Below, piece by piece: positions 1 to 5,381 of a stretch of 5,381 nt of DNA. Position 1 is the first letter of the stretch. Each line of letters begins with the position of its first letter. A program made the translations under genes and the position numbers. The notes below the pieces were generated by a model, which did no database searches, was not told where the DNA came from, and was given only the letters and a program-made list of their open reading frames with translations. Source of the DNA: Flavobacteriaceae bacterium (GTDB taxonomy: Bacteria > Bacteroidota > Bacteroidia > Flavobacteriales > Flavobacteriaceae); assembly GCA_023262245.1 (NCBI GenBank), contig JALRDC010000043.1, positions 1 through 5,381 of the forward strand, read 5' to 3'.

Positions 1-2205
1 CATCCCGAAAATATTCTTTACAATTCTTTTACTAAAACCTTTGGAGAGGAAGGAAATGTAATCGTAATTGCTATTCAAGACAGCTTGTTTTTTACCCAAC
101 AGAAAAGAGAGCTTTGGAAAAACCTCAATGAAAAAATAGAGCGCTTTGATGAAATCGATTTTGTCCTTTCTACAGAAAACATACAGGAATTAATCAAGGA
201 TAATAAAAATGAAAGCTTTGTCCTTCAAGAGATTTCTAAAACGCTCCCTCTAGATACGCCAGAGGCAGAAAAATTTAAAGAAAAACTCTTTCTAGAGCTC
301 CCTTTCTACCAAAACCTTCTATATGACATTAAATCCAGTACCATTCGTTCGGTTATCTACATGGATCCTGAAATCGTAAATACTGCTTTACGAAAGGACT
401 TTATTTTTAATGCCTTTATCCCGTTAATCCAAAACTATGAAAAAGAAACAGGAACAAACATTCGGGTATCGGGTATGCCCTACATTCGTACTCTAAATGC
501 ACAAAATATTGTTGATGAAATAGGTCTTTTTGTTATAGGAGCAACGCTGATAACTTCCTTGATCTTCTTTTTATTTTTCCGTTCTTTTAGAGCCACATTT
601 ATCTCCCTTATAGTTGTGGCCGTAGGAGTCATGTGGGCCTTCGGTATTTTGGGTTGGTTGGGTTATGAAATTACCGTCCTCACAGCCTTAATTCCACCAT
701 TAATCATTGTAATTGGAGTTCCAAATTGTATTTTTTTAATCAACAAGTATCAGCAGGAAATTGCTAAACACAGGAATCAGGCCAAATCGTTACAACGAGT
801 CATAGCAAAAATTGGCAATGCAACATTGATGACCAACTTAACTACTGCCTCTGGCTTTGCCACCTTTATTTTGACAAACAGCAAGATCCTTAAAGAGTTT
901 GGAACCGTCGCTTCTATCAACATCATAGCGATTTTTCTTCTTTCCCTATTGATTATTCCGATTAGCTATAGTTTTATGCCGCGACCCAACAAAAAACACT
1001 TAAAACATTTAAAAAATAAAACGGTAGATTATTTTGTTACGTGGATGGAAAACAAAGTACGTGAAAAGCGAATTAATGTTTACATCGTTTCCTTATTGGG
1101 TTTGATTATTGGGATTACTGGAATTTATCAAATGAAAATTTCAGGAAGTTTGATTGAAGACATGCCTAAAAGTGCCGACTTTTTTAAAGACATTCTCTTT
1201 TTTGATAAGAGTTTTAACGGAATTGTACCTCTTGAGATTTGGGTAGATAGTAAAAGGGAAAATGGTATTGTTAAACCTGCAACCCTGAGACGTATGAATA
1301 CCCTTCAGGAAACCATAAATGAAATACCGGAGCTTGCTCCACCCTTATCTGTTGTTAATGCAATTAAGTACGCTAAACAAGCCTATTACAATGGAAATCC
1401 GAATTATTATGCCTTACCCACCTCTCAGGAAAATAGTTTTATTTATCCCTTTCTAAACAATTCGAATGGTAATAGTCAGTTACTTACAGGCTACGTAGAC
1501 AGCACGGGGCAATTCGGTCGAATCACTACCTATATGAAAGATATCAAAACCTCAAGAATGGAAGCTATTGAGACGGATCTCATTGAATCCATTAATAAAA
1601 TTTTTCCTCAAGACCGTTATGGTGTCCAGATTACAGGTAAATCTTTATTGTTTTTAAAAGGCACCAAATACCTCATAAACAACCTCATCCTTTCCCTTAG
1701 TTTAGCCATATTATTGATTGCTTTATTTATGGCTTTCCTTTTCCGATCTTTTAAAATGATTCTCATCTCATTAATTCCCAATCTATTACCTCTTATCATT
1801 ACCGCAGGGGTGATGGGCTTTACAGGCATCCCTTTAAAACCCTCCACCATTCTTGTATTCAGTATTGCCTTTGGTATTTCGGTAGATGACACCATTCATT
1901 TTTTAGCAAAATACCGACAGGAGCTTATTGCTAATGGATGGAAAATTAATGAGGCCGTTTTTGCCGCTTTACGTGAAACAGGGATCAGTATGTTTTACAC
2001 TTCCATTGTCTTGTTCTTTGGTTTCTCGGTCTTTATGTCTTCTAACTTTGGGGGTACACAAGCCTTGGGCGGACTTGTTGCAGTGACATTAATGATGGCC
2101 ATGCTAGCCAATTTAATTTTACTCCCCTCACTTCTTATTTCCCTTGAAGATTCTATTAGCAATGTAAAAGTTTTGAAAGAACCTAAACTAGAGATTTTAG
2201 ATTAA
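1..2205 (+). CDS. RND/MMPL-family transporter, 5'-truncated by window edge
   Basis: The frame is open from base 1 (HPENILYNSF...) to the TAA at 2203-2205, giving 734 visible residues. The TTG at 85 is internal, because family-like sequence continues in frame upstream of it. The first transmembrane helix and roughly 50-70 N-terminal residues are therefore off the window. Visible order: periplasmic porter domain 1 (about 1-170), a hydrophobic bundle (about 174-194, 198-220, 226-248, 272-294, 304-326), a helix at about 358-376, porter domain 2 (about 378-555), and a second bundle (about 560-581, 584-606, 613-636, 662-681, 688-713). This is the duplicated RND architecture. The second half carries a GISVDDTIHF motif (Asp629, Asp630, His633), the likely proton-relay site. 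The equivalent place in the first half reads GVPNCIFLINKY, with no acidic pair. The protein should be an inner-membrane, proton-driven exporter of lipids or other hydrophobic compounds, but the substrate cannot be read from the sequence. The family call is strong and the substrate is unknown. Confidence 0.93.
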   Translation, partial: HPENILYNSFTKTFGEEGNVIVIAIQDSLFFTQQKRELWKNLNEKIERFDEIDFVLSTENIQELIKDNKNESFVLQEISKTLPLDTPEAEKFKEKLFLELPFYQNLLYDIKSSTIRSVIYMDPEIVNTALRKDFIFNAFIPLIQNYEKETGTNIRVSGMPYIRTLNAQNIVDEIGLFVIGATLITSLIFFLFFRSFRATFISLIVVAVGVMWAFGILGWLGYEITVLTALIPPLIIVIGVPNCIFLINKYQQEIAKHRNQAKSLQRVIAKIGNATLMTNLTTASGFATFILTNSKILKEFGTVASINIIAIFLLSLLIIPISYSFMPRPNKKHLKHLKNKTVDYFVTWMENKVREKRINVYIVSLLGLIIGITGIYQMKISGSLIEDMPKSADFFKDILFFDKSFNGIVPLEIWVDSKRENGIVKPATLRRMNTLQETINEIPELAPPLSVVNAIKYAKQAYYNGNPNYYALPTSQENSFIYPFLNNSNGNSQLLTGYVDSTGQFGRITTYMKDIKTSRMEAIETDLIESINKIFPQDRYGVQITGKSLLFLKGTKYLINNLILSLSLAILLIALFMAFLFRSFKMILISLIPNLLPLIITAGVMGFTGIPLKPSTILVFSIAFGISVDDTIHFLAKYRQELIANGWKINEAVFAALRETGISMFYTSIVLFFGFSVFMSSNFGGTQALGGLVAVTLMMAMLANLILLPSLLISLEDSISNVKVLKEPKLEILD

Positions 2206-2227
2206 ATTTTGATCCGCTACATTACAG

Positions 2228-2249
2228 ATAAACTTTCTGAAATAAACTT
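2228..2249. repeat. 8-bp direct repeat upstream of asnS promoter
   Basis: ATAAACTT occurs at 2228-2235 and again at 2242-2249, 14 bp apart start to start. The second copy overlaps the first base of the -7 box. A 6-bp inverted pair, AGATAA (2226-2231) and TTATCT (2248-2253), overlaps the same stretch. The placement would suit a regulator site, but the sequence is AT-rich and such short repeats can arise by chance. No known operator is recognised. Confidence 0.25.
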
Positions 2250-2256
2250 ATCTTTG
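2249..2256 (+). promoter_or_regulatory. Bacteroidota-type -7 promoter element before asnS
   Basis: TATCTTTG matches all fixed positions of the TAnnTTTG -7 consensus used by the primary sigma factor of Bacteroidota. It would place the transcript start near 2262 and give asnS a leader of about 95 bases. No good TTTG/TTG -33 element lies at the usual distance of about 19-23 bases. The nearest TTTG, at 2208-2211, is 37 bases away. The call rests on the -7 box and its intergenic position. Confidence 0.55.
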
Positions 2257-2313
2257 TGGCGCCTTTTGGGTATAACAATTAAAACGGTTTAAAAATTTCA
2301 ACGCTCTTTCTGG

Positions 2314-2348
2314 AGGTCAGGGACCCATCTGAGTGTTGACCTTAGATG
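2314..2348 (+). promoter_or_regulatory. Possible structured leader of asnS with alternative pairings
   Basis: CATCTGAG (2326-2333) can pair with CTTAGATG (2341-2348) as an 8-bp stem with one G-U pair and a 7-base loop, ending 8 bases before the asnS ATG. A small stem, GGTC (2315-2318) with GACC (2322-2325), sits directly in front. A competing stem pairs AGGTCA (2314-2319) with TGACCT (2337-2342) and cannot coexist with the other two. The pairings are seen directly in the sequence. A regulatory switch is inference, and no known riboswitch or T-box family is recognised. Confidence 0.3.
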
Positions 2349-2356
2349 TAATAATC

Positions 2357-3790
2357 ATGCAAGCAGAAAAAATTAAAACTCTTTTAGCGTCAACAAAATT
2401 CAACCAAGTATTTACCGTCCAAGGATGGGTAAAAACCTTTAGAGCTAACCGATTTATTGCATTAAATGACGGATCTACAATAAATAATCTTCAATGCGTA
2501 GTTGCTTTTGAAAACCTGGAAGAAGCGCTCCTTAAAAGAATCACTACCGGCGCTGCATTACAACTGAAAGGTGCTCTGGTGGAAAGTCAAGGCGGGGGAC
2601 AACAAGTAGAATTGCAAGTAAATGAAATTGAAGTTTTAGGAGATTCAGATCCAGAAAAATATCCCATTCAGCCCAAAAAGCACAGTTTGGAATTTTTACG
2701 CGAAAAAGCACATCTTAGAGTCCGAACCACTACTTTTTCAGCAGTCATGCGAGTACGCTCAGCGCTTTCTTTTGCTGTACACCAATTTTTTCAAGAGGAA
2801 GGTTTCTATTACATAAACACCCCCATCATCACAGGAAGCGATGCAGAGGGAGCAGGAGAAATGTTTCGTGTAACCACACTAGATCCCAAAACTCCCCCTC
2901 TAGATGAGGCCGGAAATCCTGATTACAAAAAAGACTTTTTCGGAAAAGAAACCAACCTTACTGTCTCTGGACAATTAGAAGCGGAAGCCTACGCACTAGG
3001 ACTAGGTGAGGTTTACACTTTTGGTCCTACCTTTCGTGCAGAAAACTCCAATACCACAAGACACCTTGCCGAATTTTGGATGATTGAACCCGAAATGGCT
3101 TTCTACGATCTGAGCGACAATATGAATTTAGCTGAAAAATTCATTACTACTGTATTGAAAAATGTTTTGGAACGCTGCGAAGAAGATCTTCAATTTTTAG
3201 ATCAACGGCTAGCAAAAGAAGATCAAAGCAAACCTCAAAACGAGAGAAGCACAATGGGCCTAATCGAAAAAATCAAGTTCGTAATCAACAATGATTTTAA
3301 ACGGATCAGTTATACTGAAGCATTTGATATTTTACGCAATTCACAACCCAATCGAAAAAAGAAATTTAAATTTCCAGTCAACGAGTGGGGAGTTGATCTG
3401 CAAAGTGAACACGAAAGGTTTTTAGTAGAAAAACATTTTAAATGTCCGGTTATTCTCTTTGATTATCCAGCGAATATAAAAGCTTTTTATATGCGCAGAA
3501 ATGAAGATGAGAAAACGGTGAGGGCTATGGATATCCTGTTCCCTGGAATTGGAGAAATTGTGGGAGGTTCTCAAAGAGAAGAACGATTAGATGTTTTAGA
3601 ACAACGTATAAAGGAAATGAATATTGATGCAGAAGAATTATGGTGGTATCTAGACCTTAGACGTTTTGGAAGTGTCCCTCATAGCGGATTTGGTCTGGGT
3701 TTTGAGCGCTTGGTTCAATTCACAACTGGAATGAATAATATCCGCGATGTAATTCCTTTTCCAAGAACACCCCAAAACGCTTCTTTCTAA
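2357..3790 (+). CDS. asnS: Asparagine--tRNA ligase (AsnRS)
   Basis: This 477-residue class IIb aminoacyl-tRNA synthetase charges tRNA-Asn with asparagine using ATP in the cytoplasm. An N-terminal OB-fold anticodon-binding domain (about 15-100, with VQGWVKTFR at 21-29 and IALNDGS at 34-40) is followed by the catalytic core. Motif 1 lies around 138-160 (Pro156), motif 2 is FRAEN at 226-230 (Arg227, Glu229), and motif 3 is GFGLGFER at 444-451 (Arg451). The order, the VSGQLEAEAY segment at 203-212 and the C-terminal RDVIPFPRTPQNASF match AsnRS, not AspRS. The length is close to the 466 residues of E. coli AsnRS, with a small charged insertion near 286-300. The ATG at 2357 is preferred because MQAEKIKTLL begins like family members. 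The in-frame GTG at 2333 adds eight unlike residues, and the GGAGG at 2312-2316 is 16 bases from it, too far to support it. The gene lies 151 bases after the transporter and 47 before rpoN. Confidence 0.98.
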   Translation: MQAEKIKTLLASTKFNQVFTVQGWVKTFRANRFIALNDGSTINNLQCVVAFENLEEALLKRITTGAALQLKGALVESQGGGQQVELQVNEIEVLGDSDPEKYPIQPKKHSLEFLREKAHLRVRTTTFSAVMRVRSALSFAVHQFFQEEGFYYINTPIITGSDAEGAGEMFRVTTLDPKTPPLDEAGNPDYKKDFFGKETNLTVSGQLEAEAYALGLGEVYTFGPTFRAENSNTTRHLAEFWMIEPEMAFYDLSDNMNLAEKFITTVLKNVLERCEEDLQFLDQRLAKEDQSKPQNERSTMGLIEKIKFVINNDFKRISYTEAFDILRNSQPNRKKKFKFPVNEWGVDLQSEHERFLVEKHFKCPVILFDYPANIKAFYMRRNEDEKTVRAMDILFPGIGEIVGGSQREERLDVLEQRIKEMNIDAEELWWYLDLRRFGSVPHSGFGLGFERLVQFTTGMNNIRDVIPFPRTPQNASF

Positions 3791-3809
3791 CGATGTAGGC
3801 TAAAATGCA

Positions 3810-3817
3810 TATCTTTA
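3810..3817 (+). promoter_or_regulatory. -7-like element before rpoN
   Basis: TATCTTTA fits TAnnTTTG except for its last base, and shares TATCTTT with the box ahead of asnS. It lies 20 bases before the rpoN ATG, implying a short leader of about 15 bases. No clear -33 element is visible at the expected distance, which would fall at the 3' end of asnS. rpoN may therefore have its own start, be read through from asnS (47-bp gap, no terminator seen), or both. Confidence 0.35.
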
Positions 3818-3837
3818 CAAGAACGATTTAACTCTAT

Positions 3838-5280
3838 ATGCTAAAGCAACAGCTCCAAATAAAGCTTTCACAAAAGTTGTCTCCACAGCAAATTCAGCTG
3901 ATGAAGATGATCCAACTATCCACGTTAGATTTAGAACAAAAAATTGAATCAGAATTAGGAGAAAATCCAGCTTTAGAGAGTGGGATAGAACACTCCGAAA
4001 ATCAAAATGAAGAGGTAGATTTTGATGAAAGCACCAAAATAGAAACGGAAGAAATTGATATTGATCAGTACTTAAGTGACGACGAGGTTCCTTCCTATAA
4101 ATTATACGCAAACAATTACAGTAGTGATGATGAAGACCGCACCATTCCTGTTTCTGGTGGAATCAGTTTTCATCAATACCTTTCCGAACAAATTGGAAAT
4201 CTAATCCTATCGGATGCCGATTTACTTCTTGCCGAATTCATAATCGGAAGTATCGATGAAAGTGGTTATCTACGTAGGACTAACGAAGAGTTGATTGACG
4301 ATCTAGCTTTTACCCAGAACATTATTGTTGAGACGAATCAAATTGAAAAAGTTGTTAAAGCCGTACAATCTCTAGATCCTCCAGGTATTGGAGCTCGTTC
4401 TCTTCAGGAATGTCTTCAACTACAATTAGAAAAGAAAAAGAAAGACCGTCCCGAAGTTGGTCACGCCCTTGGAATTATTAAAAAAGAATTTGATCATTTT
4501 AGTCATAAACATTATGCAAAACTTCAAGAGCGCATCGGAATAAATGAAGAGGAACTAAAAAAGGCTTTGGATTTGATTAGCAAATTAAATCCCAAACCAG
4601 GAGGAGCTCTTGCTGCTACCAATCAAAATACCCATATTGTTCCAGATTTCATACTAACCATAGAAGATGGAGATCTACACGTGGTATTAAATCAAAGAAA
4701 CGCCCCTCAACTAAGAGTTTCTAACACTTATAAAGAAATGCTTTCTGGTTATTCCGAAAGCAATACAAAATCCAAATCTCAACAAGAAGCTGTTCAGTTC
4801 ATCAAACAAAAATTAGATGCTGCTAAATGGTTTATTGATGCAATTAAACAAAGACACCAAACCCTTTCGCTGACTATTAATGCCATCTTACAACACCAAC
4901 AAGAATATTTTTTGACGGGAGACGAACGGAAGCTCCGGCCTATGATTTTAAAAGATATTGCTGATAAGGTAAATATGGATATTTCTACCATTTCCAGGGT
5001 AGCAAACAGCAAATATATCGACACACCCTATGGAGTTAAACTTTTAAAAACCTTTTTCTCCGAAGGCTTAAAAAATGAGGATGGCGACGATGTTTCTTCT
5101 ATAGAAATCAAAAAAAATCTTGAACAATTTATTGCAGAAGAAAATAAGAAAAAGCCACTGACAGACCAGACGCTTTCTAGCATGATGAAAGAAAAAGGCT
5201 ACATTGTTGCGCGAAGAACCATTGCAAAGTATCGTGAGCAATTGGACATACCCGTAGCGCGAATGCGGAGAGAACTTTAG
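3838..5280 (+). CDS. rpoN: RNA polymerase sigma-54 factor
   Basis: This 480-residue sigma-54 directs core RNA polymerase to -24/-12 promoters and needs an AAA+ enhancer-binding activator to open DNA. Region I is at about 3-47 (LSQKLSPQQIQLMKMIQLS, Gln- and Leu-rich), the activator-contact and inhibitory segment. Residues 47-101 form an acidic linker (region II), with 20 Asp/Glu in 55. The core-binding domain follows (about 110-300, with LDPPGIGARSLQECL at 179-193 and LNPKPGG at 250-256). The DNA-binding part has WFIDAIKQR (331-339), a helix-turn-helix at about 370-392 (LKDIADKVNMDISTISRVAN), and the RpoN box ARRTIAKYRE at 458-467, one conservative change (Ile for Val) from the usual ARRTVAKYRE. 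All domains are present and the length is normal. The ATG at 3838 starts region I exactly where the family does. It has no Shine-Dalgarno, which is normal for this phylum. No activator gene lies in the window. Confidence 0.98.
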   Translation: MLKQQLQIKLSQKLSPQQIQLMKMIQLSTLDLEQKIESELGENPALESGIEHSENQNEEVDFDESTKIETEEIDIDQYLSDDEVPSYKLYANNYSSDDEDRTIPVSGGISFHQYLSEQIGNLILSDADLLLAEFIIGSIDESGYLRRTNEELIDDLAFTQNIIVETNQIEKVVKAVQSLDPPGIGARSLQECLQLQLEKKKKDRPEVGHALGIIKKEFDHFSHKHYAKLQERIGINEEELKKALDLISKLNPKPGGALAATNQNTHIVPDFILTIEDGDLHVVLNQRNAPQLRVSNTYKEMLSGYSESNTKSKSQQEAVQFIKQKLDAAKWFIDAIKQRHQTLSLTINAILQHQQEYFLTGDERKLRPMILKDIADKVNMDISTISRVANSKYIDTPYGVKLLKTFFSEGLKNEDGDDVSSIEIKKNLEQFIAEENKKKPLTDQTLSSMMKEKGYIVARRTIAKYREQLDIPVARMRREL

Positions 5281-5281
5281 A

Positions 5282-5381
5282 TTACAGCAAATAAAATATC
5301 AATCCAATTTTAATTGGAGTCAGTTGGATAGGCAAAGCTTCCCTAATCTTTGCCTCTGAATCTAAAAAAGGTTGAAGTCTA
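5282..5381 (-). CDS. Probable 3' end of a convergent gene, function unknown
   Basis: On the minus strand one frame is open from the window edge to a TAA (bases 5284-5282), giving 32 residues that begin RLQPFLDSEAKIREALP and end KIGLIFYLL. Neither other minus-strand frame stays open across the stretch, and no plus-strand frame does. The stop lies one base past the rpoN stop, so the genes would be convergent with no real spacer. The alternating hydrophobic, aromatic-containing end would suit the last strand of an outer-membrane beta-barrel, but this is a guess from very few residues. An open run of this length can also occur by chance, so confidence is moderate. Confidence 0.45.
   Translation of the reverse strand, partial: RLQPFLDSEAKIREALPIQLTPIKIGLIFYLL
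5303..5318. repeat. Short palindrome beyond rpoN
   Basis: TCCAATT (5303-5309) and AATTGGA (5312-5318) form 7-bp perfect inverted arms around TT. As RNA this folds as a 6-bp stem with a TTTA loop, 23 bases after the rpoN stop. No T-run follows on the + strand, so it is a poor intrinsic terminator for rpoN. On the minus strand it is followed by a moderately T-rich stretch, but that lies inside the putative convergent coding end. Confidence 0.35.
5330..5355. repeat. 8-bp inverted repeat, possible 3'-end hairpin of rpoN mRNA
   Basis: AGGCAAAG (5330-5337) and CTTTGCCT (5348-5355) are perfect 8-bp inverted arms around a 10-base loop. This is the strongest stem downstream of rpoN and could stabilise or end its transcript. 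No T-tract follows on either strand, so it is not a classical intrinsic terminator. It also lies within the putative minus-strand coding end, so the symmetry may be incidental. Confidence 0.35.

Noticed and set aside
85..2205. Starting the transporter at the internal TTG at base 85
   Set aside because: The same frame is open to base 1 and the upstream residues (HPENILYNSF, FGEEGN) look like the conserved porter-domain start. The gene is cut by the window edge and does not start here.
2257..2273. TGGCGCC...GGGTA as a sigma-54 -24/-12 promoter before asnS and rpoN
   Set aside because: With the required 10-base spacing from the GG at 2258-2259, the -12 position reads GT in place of GC, so the essential element is missing.
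2256..2282. Tiny open frame GTG...AAC AAT TAA (M-A-P-F-G-Y-N-N) as an Asn-rich attenuation leader peptide for asnS
   Set aside because: Its start lies inside the -7 box, upstream of the predicted transcript start. It is only eight codons long, has no ribosome site and no terminator follows it. Two Asn codons in AT-rich DNA are easily due to chance.
2333..2356. GTG at 2333 as the asnS start, adding eight residues
   Set aside because: The extra residues MLTLDVII do not resemble an AsnRS N-terminus, the GGAGG upstream is 16 bases away, and the ATG at 2357 gives the expected beginning.
3815..4111. 98-codon open frame antisense to the start of rpoN
   Set aside because: It is a shadow of a well-supported gene on the other strand, has low-complexity content and resembles no known family. 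The same applies to antisense open frames at 1617-1895 and 4794-5024.
5303..5355. Rho-independent terminator for rpoN
   Set aside because: Two inverted repeats are present but neither is followed by a T-tract on the + strand, so they are listed as repeats only.
1..5381. Mobile element, defence system or other undescribed multi-gene system
   Set aside because: All long frames are accounted for by housekeeping-type genes. Their style of sequence is uniform, and there are no terminal repeats, transposase or integrase motifs, CRISPR-like repeat arrays or tRNA genes.

Overview
The window looks like chromosomal housekeeping DNA from a member of Bacteroidota, most likely class Flavobacteriia. The evidence is AT-rich composition, starts with no usable Shine-Dalgarno sequence, TAnnTTTG-type -7 promoter elements, and protein sequences in the style of flavobacterial RND/MMPL transporters, AsnRS and sigma-54. 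Genus and species cannot be given from the sequence alone.

Layout from left to right: (1) a large RND/MMPL-family membrane transporter on the + strand, cut at its 5' end by the window edge (734 residues visible, stop at 2203-2205). (2) A 151-bp intergenic region with a good -7 promoter box, a short direct repeat overlapping it, and a leader able to form a hairpin just before the next start codon. (3) asnS, a complete asparaginyl-tRNA synthetase whose best start is the ATG at 2357, not an upstream GTG. (4) A 47-bp gap with a weaker -7-like box. (5) rpoN, a complete sigma-54 with region I, an acidic linker, core-binding domain, HTH and RpoN box. (6) The probable 3' end of a convergent minus-strand gene of unknown function, whose stop codon lies one base beyond the rpoN stop. 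Its last 32 codons overlap two inverted repeats. There is no gene-free stretch longer than 151 bases.

The three + strand genes do not form one pathway. A lipid-or-drug-type exporter, a translation enzyme and an alternative sigma factor are simply neighbours, and asnS and rpoN may be co-transcribed in part. I saw no mobile element, CRISPR array, tRNA, rRNA, toxin-antitoxin pair or defence system, and no sign of an undescribed multi-gene system. The points most worth a second look are the asnS leader, the asymmetric loss of the acidic pair in the first half of the transporter, and the very tight convergent rpoN 3' end.
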